64,000 nt of DNA from Brugia malayi (GCF_000002995.4 NW_025062477.1:1382001-1446000), one strand, 5' to 3'. Numbered from the stretch's first letter, positions 13,201 through 25,221 are shown. Translations and numbers: made by a program. Notes: a model not told the origin generated them from the letters alone.

Positions 13201-16200
13201 TAATTTTGATTAAATGTAAATTATCACTGAATAAACAAGTTAATTTTGATTAAATGTAAATTATCACTGAATAAACAAGTTAATTTTGATTAAATGTAAA
13301 TTATCACTGAATAAATAAGTTAATTTTGATTAAATGTAAATTATCACTGAATAAACAAGTTAATTTTGATTAAATGTAAATTATCACTGAATAAATAAAT
13401 TAATTTTGATTAAATGTAAATTATCACTGAATAAATAAGTTAATTTTGATTAAATGTAAATTATCACTGAATAAATAAATTAATTTTGATTAAATGTAAA
13501 TTATCACTGAATAAACAAGTTAATTTTGATTAAATGTAAATTATCACTGAATAAATAAGTTAATTTTGATTAAATGTAAATTATTTTAATTATCACTGAA
13601 TAAATAAGTTAATTTTGATTAAATGTAAATTATCACTGAATAAATAAGTTAATTTTGATTAAATGTAAATTATTTTAATTATCGCTGAATAAATAAGTTA
13701 ATTTTGATAATAACTTTTTTTTAAATTTTACCGTTTATCATTTTTAGATATTCCATTCGTTATTCAGCACAAAGTGATACACTGATGACTATCACATTTG
13801 TACAATTACATTTGACTGTTTCTATTAATATTGTTATTATCATTGCTCCCAAATTTTATTTGGTTTGTTCTATTCTTTTTTCTTTTTTTAAAGAAAAATT
13901 AATTTATGATTAATTATAGTTCAAGTTTGATTTTTATTTTTTATCATTAAATTTAATAAATTTATTAAAATATATAATAAAAAAAAAATTCTTTTTTTAA
14001 AAATGTGATTTTTTTACATATATATTTTTACAAATTTTTTTTTTTTTTTTTTGAAATGTTCATAAACATCGATCATTCTTTAGAATAGGCTATATTTTAT
14101 TGAATTTTAAAGATTGTTTTTTTGTTTTATTTGTTAAGCATTTTCGCTTCTTTGCACATTTCTTTTTGTTTTTGTTTATTATTTATGATATTATTGATAA
14201 ACATTACGGGTAAAAGCAATTCAAAAGCTTTTTTTCTTTTCATTTTTTTTTTTATAGCTTCACATTATGGTTAATTAAGTCCGAATGAATTAACTCTTTA
14301 AAAACAAATAATAATTTTTCTTTTCTTTTTTTTTTTTTTTGTTTTTTTTTATTTGATCTAAATATCTCACAAAAATTAGATGGCAAACATTATAGCAAGC
14401 AATTGTTGGATGATGGAAAATTTTTTGATCAATTTTTTCCCTTTCATTTTTCATTCTTTTCAATGATGGAAAAAAGAAAAAGGAAAAGAAAAGAAGAGTT
14501 TCAGCTTTTAAATTTTCTTTTTTTTTTTTTTTTCAAGCACTTCTAACTCCCTTGGAAATTCATCTTACTTTCCTTTTTCTTTAGCATTCGATGAATTTTT
14601 GTTTTTAGATCTTTCTAAAAGCAGAAAATTTATATCTCTTTAAAACAAAAGTTAAAAAAAAAAAAGTTTGAAAATGAGAAGATAAATTTAAATTGAAATG
14701 ATACTAATGGCAAATAAAAGATACAACTGAACAAATAAATTGAATATTTTTATCATATTTAGAAAAAATTCCATTTAATATATAATAAAAATCAAAATTG
14801 TTGTAAATATTTCAATCTATTTTCTATTTTTTTCTTTTTAATATAATTATGCATTTATTAAGCGCTCATCTTTAAAGTGTAAGTAACACATCATAAGAAC
14901 TTGTAGTAATTCGTTCTGCATTTTAAACTTTAAAATTATTTGAATTTTTAAATCTTATGCAAAATGATGAAATAGTAAATTGTGTGTATTCATTTTTGAT
15001 ATTTTGACAAGTATTATTCAAATTTTCAAAATTTTTAGGTTAGCTCTGGTGGCACAAGGCGTACACAGACATTAGCAGGTACTGGAAGTAAAGCACATCC
15101 ATCATTGGCTAAACTTCGTGATAATTTATTGAATGGAACAATTGATTTTGCCGAAGTGCCAATAGTTGATATGAATCCGGAAGATATAAGGGTAAGAAAT
15201 TCCTTGAGATTACGGGCAAATATGGAAGGGTAAGAAATTCCTTTAGATTATAGGCAAATACGAAAGTTATAAGGATAAGAAATTCCTTTAGATTATGGGC
15301 AAATACGGAAGATATAAGGAATTAAGTAAGAAATTCGTTTAAATTACGGCCAAACTCAGAATTGATCATATTTTATCTTCATGATAATTTCAAACTCTTT
15401 TTGCACTTTTCGATTAAGATAAAATTTAAAGGAAAAGTGAATTTTGTTCTAGAGATACATCACATTAATTACTAAGGTTTTCCAGAAGATATAAGGGTAA
15501 GAAATTCCTTTAGATTATAGGCAAGAATTTCAATGGAAAATATTGTGATATTGCAAGTGTAAGGTTGAATGCAATTTATGCATTACTCTCTTGAGATTTG
15601 TGAAAATCATTTGAAAAACTATTCAATTTAATCTAACAGTTTGCTATTGTGCAGAAAAAGAAAAGAAAAAAATCAACTAGCTAGGCATTTTTCTTTAGGG
15701 GATCAAAGCTAATAGTATATTTTAGACTTGCAAATATTATTTGATCTATTTAAATTTATCAATTGTTAATTTAGGCTGAATTGAAACGAGTCTACACACA
15801 GCTAAGAATGTACAAATTGAAAAATTTGTATCAAGATAATCCACATATCAGTAGACGAAAAGGTGGTAAAAAATCAAGCACTGATAAAACAATTATTAAA
15901 AATCGACGCATTTCAGTACCTACAACAAATTCTCCTAAAGTGAGCTTTATGATCATTTGATATTTAATAAAAATAAAAGTAGGGACTTAAAAGTAGAGAA
16001 ACTTTGTAATTACATTTTAATAAAGCTTATTAAATATTAAAATTATTAGTAGTGATTGGTATCAACTTCAAAACATTCTAAAAATTGCTAATTTAATGGG
16101 AATTATTGTTTATCATTTACGATTTTGCTATAAATATGACTTATCAGATTTCACTTTTTCGAAATGCAAAATAAATTCATAAAAGCTCTGCTTATATGTC

Positions 16201-16456
16201 AAATTGAAGAAAAAGAAGAATTTCTCACCATTGTGGAATTCTTGAATTTAATTAAATAATAGCAGATTACCAATGGGAAATTTTTAATGGAAACAATGTA
16301 ATATTTAGATATTTGAGATATAAATGGCATTTATTATAGATTAAAAGAATTGATGATGAGGAACGGAACGATTTAACAGTGGAATCGGCACCTCACAATG
16401 TCTTCCTTTCAACATATAAACTACAGTTAGAACCACATCAATCTGTACGTGTGTAG
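7126..16456 (+). CDS. Class C orphan receptor, GPR158/GPR179-like
   Basis: Nine exons: 7126-7737, 10553-10798, 11178-11287, 11800-11999, 12262-12397, 13748-13862, 15039-15191, 15775-15939 and 16340-16456. They give 617 residues, all phases consistent. The protein opens with a leucine-run signal peptide, a poly-Ser/Pro stretch and a short ectodomain, then a Cys-rich juxtamembrane piece (CTWTRHGG...RTCCTNDTSLC). Seven hydrophobic segments start at LVLFNGLCSTICILL. The order HHEARGWALMEIFLLGAALL, LRQIGFSTFYGSIVLKIYR and LTGLIAWTLGSF matches the TM2-TM4 region of vertebrate GPR158/GPR179. TM5-6 carry LIYGMRLCYKARN. The cytoplasmic tail has a basic, coiled-coil-like helix (AELKRVYTQLRMYKLKNLY). 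In vertebrates these receptors bind glycine or proteoglycans and RGS7 complexes. The ectodomain here is far shorter. An extra exon in the 2.8 kb first intron cannot be excluded, although 7737 to 10553 joins in phase. Confidence 0.82.
9078..9475 (+). repeat. 188-bp tandem duplication in CAA/AAT-rich intron
   Basis: A unit starting GACAGCAATAATAAAC begins at 9078, 9266 and 9454, which is an exact period of 188. Copies one and two are nearly identical, differing for example at CTCAACAAC versus CTCAGCAAC, and the third is cut off after about 22 bases. The surroundings (9003-9540) are imperfect CAA/CAG/AAT triplets. It lies within intron 1 of the GPR158-like gene. Confidence 0.85.
10810..11130 (+). 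repeat. Diverged tandem duplication in intron 2
   Basis: Two blocks, starting near 10815 and 11005, share TTAAAAGATTAAAA, a TTTGTTTG tract and AAGTAAAAAATAAATAAG in the same order. They are imperfect, with different poly(T) lengths. They lie inside intron 2 of the receptor gene. Confidence 0.65.
12827..13710 (+). repeat. 40-bp minisatellite, about 22 copies
   Basis: Eighteen in-register 40-bp units run from 12841 to 13560. They are followed by a 50-, a 40- and a 50-bp unit in which TTATTTTAAT is inserted, ending at about 13710. Units are almost identical; the main variable site is ATAAATAAGT versus ATAAACAAGT, with two ATAAATAAAT units. The array occupies most of intron 5 of the GPR158-like gene and ends about 40 bases before the exon 6 acceptor. 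Confidence 0.95.
15178..15520 (+). repeat. Repeats of the exon 7 splice-donor region
   Basis: The end of exon 7 with its donor (GAAGATATAAGG/GTAAGA, donor at 15192) recurs fully or partly near 15225, 15266, 15306 and 15484. Perfect AGG/GTAAGAAATTCC donors recur at about 15230 and 15497. The copies also share TTTAGATTATAGGCAAA. Confidence 0.8.
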
Positions 16457-17354
16457 AAATAAATGTATTTTTTTTAAAAAAAAAAAAACATGAGTGACTA
16501 AAATTTAAATCGCACAATGTGCAGTCATTTGAAATGTCTTATACATTCCTCTTCACTTATTGTCTTAATAATAATAAAAGAATAATAATAACTATAATAA
16601 TAATAATTATTATTATAATAAATAATTATAATAATATATTATTTCTAATGTGAACCTGTCATTTAACTTCTCATTCGTTTTCCAATAAAATCATGCATGG
16701 ATGAACAACATGTCATCTAATTTCGTGTGACCATATTAGCTAAAGGCTAGGAATGGACATCCTCGTAAAGTTATAAATTCCTTTACTTATTCAATTACTC
16801 TGCACCAATGAATCAGCAGTCAAAACTCCATGCCAGTGTATTCAATTAACCATCAGTCACCGGTTAACATGCATATACACTGCATAGTCAGCATGTCTTA
16901 TGAGCTTACTCTCTTGCATTATAAGCTCTACTCTCTAGATATTTCATACACCATAATTCACAAAGTCAGTCTCTCAGAAGATTTCCTCAAACTACACTTA
17001 TAGACTAGATGATAAAATTCAAAACTAGTAGCAACTGGCATGAATTTGCCAATTAGAACGTTTGCATGAATAACAAAAATTCTTCAAGGGGACAAAAAAA
17101 AAGAAAAAAAAAACAGGGTCTCACAAAAGCATTTGCCAAATTGCAAAAAGTATATCCCAGGCATTTCTTAATATACAAAAGACCTTCAACTATCTGACCG
17201 TAAAAAATTTTTGAAAAGATTAAAGTGTTCAAAGAAGAAAACTTATTCAAACTTTTATACTGTCAGCAAACAGCCCAACATTAAGAACTCTTTATCGGAT
17301 GTTGGTAATAAATGTTACAACAAACGAATTTTAAGTCTTATGAGATAACTTCAC
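16457..17354. other. Intergenic between convergent genes
   Basis: This separates the receptor gene (+) from rps-26 (-), both of which end here. An AATAAT/ATTATT tract lies at 16569-16640. From about 16660 to 17040 the sequence is less AT-rich than its surroundings and rich in short CA/CT words. No exon could be supported; the short minus-strand frame at 17053-17250 lacks homology and splice context. Confidence 0.6.
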
Positions 17355-17976
17355 TCATTGCCGACTTGGAGCACCTGGCCGCTGGAAACGGTCTCCGACA
17401 ATGCCGCCACGCTGACCAAAACGTGGAGGTGGGTTACGGTCCTTGCGTGCTTCACGTGAACGATTGCGCACTACTTTACTGTGAATTGCACAGGATACAC
17501 AATAATGCAGCTTGTGATATAATTTTGGCAATGCATACGCTGAAATATGATCACAGTAGGAAATGAGATTAGGAACAATTACAATAATTTCAACACTGCT
17601 TGCTGTCTCCCTTGAAGATTCGTAAAACTTCAAAAGTTTCTACCTGTGCATATAGAACTCTTCGTATGCTAAATTCTGCACACTATAAGATCTACATAAT
17701 TCCGAATACGCATATTCCATTTAAAACAGTTGCAGGTAAATACTTATAATAGTGTTTTCCTCGCATTTTAGTATGACAAAAAAGAAGAAACGTACAGTCA
17801 TAAGCAGATGCATCAGAAATATCTCGAACGGCAGCTGCTTCTACAATATTGCGAACAACAAATTTCTTGATAGCTTTATCTTTTGGTGCACAACGACCAC
17901 AATTTGTGCAGCGAATGGGTCTTACATGTCCACGACCTTTTTTATTACGTCCGTGATTTCGTCGCTTTGTTGTCAT
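17355..17976 (-). CDS. rps-26: Ribosomal protein S26 (eS26)
   Basis: Two exons, 17976-17796 and 17539-17355, give 121 residues, close to the usual 115-120. The protein starts [20 protein letters not shown] and carries the eS26 zinc site: Cys23 and Cys26 in IRCTNCGRC, and Cys74 and Cys77 in HYCVSC. The conserved block [16 protein letters not shown] follows, then a Gly/Pro-rich tail ending PGAPSRQ. The junction is phase 1 (T plus CG, giving Ser61). An in-frame ATG 15 bases further upstream (17991) is less likely because family members begin at the KRRNHGR block. eS26 sits at the mRNA exit of the 40S subunit. The gene is the last of three same-strand genes (dnj-12, tmem-107, rps-26). Confidence 0.97.
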
Positions 17977-18917
17977 TGTTTCCTTAATCAATTAATGCCA
18001 AAGGAAAGCACGATTATTCAAACGAACTAGTATTTCTAAAATAACATTATTAATTAGTTGATTTTCGTTGCTTAAGCCGATCAAATCGTCATTAAATAAG
18101 TATGTTTTTTCGTAATCCTACCAAACGCGTGAAGAACTAACGACGCCTCAGAGAATGCATATAATCTTTAAGTATACAGAATTGAATTTACTAGAGGAAT
18201 CGATTGAATACATCTCTGTTGATTACATTTCTGTTATATTCAATATCTCATTGTTATTTTTCAACTTTTATAGGATTTACTAAGGTCTAAACAAAACATT
18301 TAAATTCGATGTGTGATAAATGTGATAAACGTTTACTAGTTTACTAGTTTTTAAGCTAAACTTAACCACCTAAACACAAGAATTTACAACCATTAACCAT
18401 TCCTCGCCTCTCGAAACCATAACTGTAGGCCAAATCACATAAACTGAAACTTCGTTTCACAGTCGCGGAATGCAATACCGCGTCTCGTTAATGTCTTTAA
18501 TTTATTTGTTAACATCAATCTCCGATGGTGCGTATGTTTGATGGAAGATATGCGTAACAATTGGATTCGTTGATCAATTATAGGTTTTATTTGGAACTAT
18601 CATTTATTGCCAATTCATTTTTATCAGTTAGTATTGCATTACTTATTAAATTTACAATGTGCTTATTTTTTTTTAAATTGAATTAGATATGATGTATGAA
18701 TGTTATTAATTGTATGAAAATTATGACAGTAATAATTATAATAAGCAAAACAAAAGAATAAAATGAAGTAATTGCTCTAATAACATATATATATATGTAA
18801 TGTTGGATAGATAGAGGATGTTGATTTCCATTTGGCATATTCACTTTCATAACCATTCAGTTATATAATTTAATATAAACATAACAGCATAACAGCTTCC
18901 TAAATCGATACATTTTA
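17977..18917. other. Spacer between rps-26 and tmem-107
   Basis: About 940 bases with no supported exon. It holds the 5' flank of rps-26 and the 3' end of tmem-107. No spliced-leader gene or tRNA was recognised. A short TA run lies near 18785. Confidence 0.5.
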
Positions 18918-19531
18918 TTAGCAGTGTTCTTTCAGTCTAAAATCCATGCATAAATTCAAACATGCAATTAGCAAAGCAGGTACGGAAAATATTCCAAAAG
19001 CAATCCAAAAGTGATCTACTGGATGACTATCAACAATAAATTTCAATAGGAAAATTGTTGCTAAAAGATGTAAACACATCGAAAAAATAGCCTTTGTAAA
19101 TGTATGAAGCTGAAATGTTAGTAATATAACTTCAATAGCACAACATGCTATTCCAAGACTGATTGCAATTGTTAGTGATGTTTCCACATCTATGTACTCA
19201 CTTTCGGTCCAATCTGTTAAAGGTAATGTTGCCATCACATATTCTAAAAATTTCATTGAACATAATGCCCTGTTAGTGAGCATTAATTTATGCTAAAAAA
19301 TAATAACTAACTTAAAATAAGCAGAAAATTTGCGTACATTAAAGAAGCATTAAATATTTTTTATGTATCCTCTAAATTTTATCGTTCAAATAAACAAATT
19401 TAAGCAGACATGAAGATTTGATGAAAAAAAAATTGGAATTTCTAACCGTTCATATCTGATAATGCCATTACTAACATTGCCCCATGAGCTGTAACAGTTA
19501 CAAAATATGCAGATGATGCATTTAACGCCAT
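18918..19531 (-). CDS. tmem-107: Transmembrane protein 107 (ciliary transition zone)
   Basis: Two exons, 19531-19447 and 19243-18918, give 136 residues (human TMEM107 has 140). The first exon, starting MALNASSAYFVTVTAHGAM, supplies TM1. The second starts EYVMATLPLTDWTESEY, matching the family's LPLTF..EEY segment after TM1, and carries TM2-TM4 before the short tail DFRLKEHC. The junction is phase 1 (G plus AA, Glu). A splice acceptor (TTTCCAG) lies 6 bases before the ATG, suggesting trans-splicing of the spliced leader. TMEM107 organises the transition zone that gates entry to the cilium; in nematodes cilia are confined to sensory neurons. AATAAA overlaps the stop codon (18914-18919). Confidence 0.9.
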
Positions 19532-20308
19532 TAGAAACTGGAAAGCTTAGATAAAGCAGGAAAGTAAGCAATAGCAATATTCACTATGGAAACAAGAAAT
19601 AATCAATCATCTATTTTTAGCCCTCTAATAATTGCTCAAGTAATCGATTTCCACTAACGTTGACACATTTATTTAATAGTGCTTACTTGCATGATGTGTT
19701 AATTATACATACATACTAATGAAGGCCTCATTTTAATGAAAATTTTGCTCTAATAAACAATTAACAATGAAATATCCAAATCTTGACATCAGCATCATCA
19801 TCATCAAAAGATCAATTAAACAAAGACAATCTTACATTTGATGTTCTGGTTTTATCCGTGAAGCTATATGCATTACCTAACTGGTATACAATTGTTCCAT
19901 ATCAAAAAAAAAAACTAGAAGTGCGTGAAAACAACTGCATGCACAATCCATCGCTATTTTTTAAGCATTTATCAGATTTATAAGACAAAACATGCCACAA
20001 TGAAGATATGCCGCAGTAAAATCATAAATACTTTATGTCACACATTTACTGCCAACCATAGTACACGGATACGAAAATGGGCCACCGCAAGAAATAATGT
20101 TCCGAATAAAATGCATTTTTTAACATATATCATTACAAGTTTTGAACAATTCATTAATTAAAATTTATTTTAAAAAATTATGTAGCCCGGAGTTTCAGAA
20201 TTCTCCATTTCAGCACAACTAAAGATAGAACTTTTTTGAATTTCAATTCTCCAAATTCTTATTCTTGTGAACCAGTAAATATTTTGCTACAAAAGATATA
20301 GATTGCGA
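19532..20308. other. Spacer between tmem-107 and dnj-12
   Basis: About 780 bases without supported coding sequence. The plus-strand frames at 19783-20161 overlap each other, lack splice sites and resemble no family I know. Confidence 0.5.
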
Positions 20309-22921
20309 TCACTGAGTCTGACAACGCACACCTTGCGGCCCATGTGTTTCATATTCATATGACGATGATGGACGAGGCCCATGGTCATGAATTAATTCTA
20401 ACTCCACAACTTCTGCATCATCTGATACCAACGGTTCTGTACCATTTGGTAACAAGTTCTTCAATTGTTCAACTTCCATAATTTTCTTCGGGAATCGCAC
20501 GGCAAACTGAATAAGTAGGTCACCTTTATCAAAAGGATTCTTATAATGCGGCATACCTTCACCAATTATCGTACGCATATCGCCATGCTTCATCACTTCA
20601 CCTGAAAAAAGCTTGCTTCACACTATTTAACCCAAGAATTAGCACTGACAAAGATTCCCAAGAATAATGTTGAAAATATAGTGAGATTTGTACTGAAAGA
20701 AAATATCCAATATCGCAGCTGCAAAAACTCTATCTCATCCATGTCACGAGTTCATTAAAATCTAGCGCAGTTCTCATTACTCGAAAAATTATGAAATTTG
20801 GAAAAATAGACGGATTAAAAAGTAAAGAAACCTGGAAATATTGAAAAAATAAGATGACGAGCATCTAATGTCGCTACTGATTTTGTGCATCCACAAAGTG
20901 CTTCCACCAATTCGAGATCAACTTGCATAACAAGATTATGTCCTTTCCGCACAAATGTATCATGTGATTGTTCATCCAATATAATCACTACGTCACCAGG
21001 AGTTATTCCAACCTTAATTGCGTATGCTATAGCTACCAAATCAAAGAGGGGTGATTTGATAACGAAACGAAAATTAGGGATGCTTCAATATAAATCTGGT
21101 ATTATGTCCGACAAAATATGAATAAGATGAATGCCATTTTCTGTGTGCAAGGAGAAAGAAAATATCTTGTAGATGCTTTCAGCGTATTATCGTAAAGAAG
21201 TGAATAAACATCATTAAAAACTCAGTTCTATACGACTTTGTGAAAAAAAGAATGGAGATATCTTAATCAATGGAATAATTTGGAAAAGACAATGTGCAGA
21301 ATTCATCAGCATACTTCTTGATCGCCTTGTCCTGAGAACACTATTTTTTGTCCATCCTTCATTCCTTTATCAATATGAACTTCCAGAACAGACTCATTTC
21401 GGATCTGAAATAAAAGCAAAACTCCTACAAAACAGTAGCAATACAGCTACAATCCAATGAAAGATGGCATAGCTTTAAGTATCAGACCACTCCTCTATAC
21501 GATGATTAATTAACTTCAAAGGCATTTGAAATCTTTTGTGGTATAGGATAAATCAGTATATAACGTCAAGTTCGTCATTTCTATGTTCCGTTTAATTTAC
21601 ATAGTTAGTCATCATGCGGAATACCTTTTAGTGCATAATAATATACTTCGGGAGCTCTCTGCAAAATGAATTCAAGACAAAGCAAAAATAATTATGACTA
21701 ATTAAGATCGAAACTTGCTAACGCTAAAGCATCTTGGTTTTTTTTTTTTTTTTTCATATAAGAGCAATGTATGAAAGTAACCTTTTTTTTTCCGTCACAT
21801 TGCTTGCATCGATCTTTTGAAGGTATTACTTCACCTTCACCTCGGCAAACATTACATGTTGACTGCATTTGTTGTACCATACCAGGTCTAATTTGCGTAA
21901 TTTCGATCCGTACACCTCGACCTTTACAACTGTCGCAACGAATCACAGAATCCTGGAATTAAGATTTAAACTAGAATGTTTTTACAATCCTTATGAAATA
22001 CCTCAAGGAACGACAACGTATAGATCAACCCTAACGTTAGGATTCTCTTCCGCAAAACTTATCATATACGATAACATGAAAGTTCCATTTTTATGACAAT
22101 TAGTACTACTCCACCTTTGTTCCACCAATACCTCCGCATGCCGGACAAACAATATTACGTGAAAGTTTCAGTTTCTTGACAGCGCCGTTATATAATTGTT
22201 CTAGCGTCACCGGTAATTGATGTATCATGTCACGTACTTTACGTTCACCTCTTTCACCACCTCGGAAATGACCTAAAATTCAAGATAATCCAGCTAAAGC
22301 GCGAAAATTTAATTTCGGTATATGTATTAAAAAAACACGCATCCAATCTTCTTATCAAGTTTGCTAAACCTTGATTTATACTGCATTACACATAAGAATT
22401 ATTTTCAGAATGTCCAACAAGTTATTTGTTTCGATTTTTTGGTATATTACAACTGAAACAAATATATGTATTTCTTCATCGAATAATAAAATTATTTTAT
22501 TCCAATCCTAAAAAACATGCCATTACCTCCGAAAAACATGTCGAAAATGTCCATTGGATTATGGAAGTTTCCACCTCCACCCGCTCCGCTTAGACCTTCT
22601 TCGCCACCTTCGTCATATACCTGCCTTTTTTTCGGGTCCGATAAAACCTTCAATTTCATGAATTAATCGAGCAAAATGTTTCTTAAAAAAAGCAAAATCT
22701 ACTACTACAAGAAAGCAGCTTACTTCTGTTCTTGTGCAGGATAAAGAAAAATATGGAAAAACCTCATATGCTTGTGAGATCGCCTTAAAACGTTCGCCCT
22801 CATTGGGATTCTTATCCGGATGGTACTTAAGTGCCAACTTCCTGTACGCCTTCTTTAGTTCATTTTCGGTTGCGGTAGGCGAAACGCCCAAAATATCATA
22901 GTACTTTGTTTCTTTGACCAT
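20309..22921 (-). CDS. dnj-12: Type I DnaJ/Hsp40, DNAJA1-like, farnesylated
   Basis: Seven exons: 22921-22763, 22647-22527, 22272-22115, 21952-21782, 21404-21315, 21012-20832 and 20601-20309. They give 390 residues (human DNAJA1 has 397). The protein has a J domain with HPD at 34-36, a short Gly-rich linker, and the [10 protein letters not shown] motif. Four zinc-binding CxxC pairs follow (C136/139, C152/155, C179/182, C195/198), then the two C-terminal substrate-binding domains with [14 protein letters not shown] and VKHGD-like EVMKHGD. It ends RCQTQ, a CaaX box for prenylation, equivalent to CQTS of DNAJA1. It is a cytosolic co-chaperone that delivers clients to Hsp70. An acceptor (ATTTCAG) lies about 21 bases before the ATG. 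It is the first of three same-strand genes. Confidence 0.97.
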
Positions 22922-24311
22922 TGTTATAGTTCAGAATTCTGAAATGACTTGAAAGAGATGGCTGCAACTCCATTAATCATATCTTATAATGACCAAGCGT
23001 GAAGCTCGGAAGCAATCTTACAGCACAAAATACTGAACTACTTACTTCAATTTACCGTAGTAATACTTATGACACAATAAAATGCTAAAATTTCATTTTG
23101 TAGTAGAAATTTCTAATGAAAGTGCTAAACTTATTCTTATATATTTCATACAATCATATGATATATGTATATTACCTATAATATCACTAGTAAAAAGGAT
23201 GAAAAAAACATTGCTTCAACATTGATTAAGATGTCCTACTAAATTAGTCTTCTATGCAAACTTGAATTAACTTTAGAAAATAAATTATCAAAGATTAGAT
23301 TAAATGAAAAATACTATTTAAGTACTCCTAGAGCAAAAAAAGAAAAAAAAAAAAAAAAACTAAGAGAAATTCTTTATTAAAGTATTACTTCAACACTAAG
23401 CTAAGCTACCGTCAACCTTTCGCACATACAACAAACCCATTTTTACTACATTGGAACTTTCCAGAGAATTTTCGAAATGAATGTGATGCGATATGCAACA
23501 ATTCAATCTCATTTGAGAATAAACAAGTTGAATTTATGTGAACTGGGAAAAAGATATGCTTGGATGTTTGAATTGCTGTTGAAAAGAAACAAAATAAGAA
23601 TTGAAAAACTGGAATTAATTAATTCAATTAATTGATTAACCAATTAATTGAATTATTGAAGAATTATTTTTTTTTCTTTTTTTCATTAATTTATTAAAAC
23701 AATAATAAGAAGTAAAATATGTCTAAAATTAGAATAAAAGATGAGAATAACTATTTATTAACATTATTGCTCAAAAATTTCAACATTTTACATTTAATTT
23801 TCATTGCTTTTTCAATAATTTTTTTTTTTTTTTTTTAAGATGAAATAAATTTGTTATATTTGCTAACTCTACAAATTTCTGTTCCAAAAAAAAAAAAAGG
23901 ATTTCTTGTGAATAAGTGTAAAATGATTTTATCAAGGTGTAATTTTATTAATCATACATTGTCATCAATAAAGATGGTACATTTAACAAGTAAGCAAAAA
24001 ATAAGCAAACAATGATGCGACATCAATGCTAGGATTAACTCTCGAGTAATTCTAAGTAAATTCCGGGATGCATTAAAACAAGTTTGTATTGTTAAATAGG
24101 AATAAAGTAAATAGCTTCTCTCCATTTTCCATTGCATATTTTCATTTTCAATCTTTTACAAAAACACAATTTTTTGGAATTTATCTTCCATTATTTCATC
24201 TCTTTTCTAATTTTTTCTTTTTTTTTTTTTTTTGCATTGATTGATGATATGAGAAATAGTGGAAATTTGTTTTAATACTTTCCCAGAATTTTATTTAATG
24301 CTTTCCGAAAA
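22922..24311. other. Intergenic between divergent genes
   Basis: This separates dnj-12 (-) from the first LITAF-like gene (+) and probably contains both promoters. It includes poly(A/T) runs near 23345, 23820, 23887 and 24220. No exon was supported. Confidence 0.5.
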
Positions 24312-25221
24312 ATGCTTCTCGAGAAATCTCAGCAAATTCCACCAACAATACTTCATCGATCGATCAGTCATACACCTAGCATGGTGGTTAATATCAAAAA
24401 ATATCTATCTGATCAACCACAATTGATTGATTGTCCATATTGTAAGGTAAAAGTAAAAAAAAAAATATTTTGTAATAAATGTTATTATTATTTTTCATCT
24501 AATAAATGAAATGAAACAATTTATTGGCATTTGTTTGTTTTTGTTTTTTCTCACAATAGTGAAATTTTAAATTGTATTATTAATAAGAGTAAGAAGTAAT
24601 TGAATGAAAGCAATTTATGATGATAAGCTGACAGTGATCTCTGAAAGATAATAGATAAGGAAACTTATAATATTAACATGAAGAAAAAAAAAAAAAAATT
24701 AAGTAATTTTGAGTTACTAATAATTTGTTTTTTGCAGGAAGAGTTTGCAGATTATTATAAAAAAGATTATAAATATCAGATTATAAAATAATTTATAATA
24801 TTTATTATAAATTCAATTCCTATTGATTTTATTGATATTTATCACTAATGTTCCTTTTCAAATTTGAGAAAATTACATTTTCTTTCATAATTTCTGCTAT
24901 AAAAGAGTTAATAGTATAGTATTTTCACTACTTAATCAATTCCACACAAAAAAATAATTAAAAGTTAGCATTTTAAAAATGCTATCAAAATGATTAATTT
25001 ATCATTCATTATAGATTCATTGTATCACCGAAGTGAAATTTATTGTTGGTCTCTTCACATGGATTAGTTTTCTAATTATCTTAATTGCTGGCATTTTTAT
25101 CCTACCCTTATTCTTTCTTTGGGTACCATTCTTCGCTGATACATTCAAAGATGCGTATCATTACTGTCCCAATTGTAAAGCCTGGATTGGAACTTATCGT
25201 CGATTGGGTAGAAGCAAGTAG
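24312..25221 (+). CDS. LITAF-domain membrane-associated protein 1
   Basis: Two phase-0 exons, 24312-24446 and 25015-25221, give 113 residues. After a short N-terminus, exon 1 ends with the first zinc knuckle LIDCPYCK. Exon 2 supplies the hydrophobic insert (VGLFTWISFLIILIAGIFIL...FF) and the second knuckle YHYCPNCKAWIGTYRR. This CxxC, hydrophobic stretch, CxxC order is the LITAF (SIMPLE) domain, which anchors proteins to the cytosolic face of late endosomes and lysosomes. The insert LPLFFLWVPFFADTFKD corresponds to the family's membrane-dipping segment. The start is the only in-frame ATG in this open frame; an upstream exon cannot be excluded. A second LITAF gene faces it at 26625-27353 and has its intron at the same place. 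Confidence 0.88.

Noticed and set aside
12827..13710. CRISPR-like regular array of direct repeats
   Set aside because: Units are contiguous with no unique spacers, lie in an intron of a eukaryotic gene, and there are no cas genes.
19783..20161. Plus-strand open frames between tmem-107 and dnj-12
   Set aside because: Two overlapping frames, no recognisable domain, no acceptor or donor giving a longer model.
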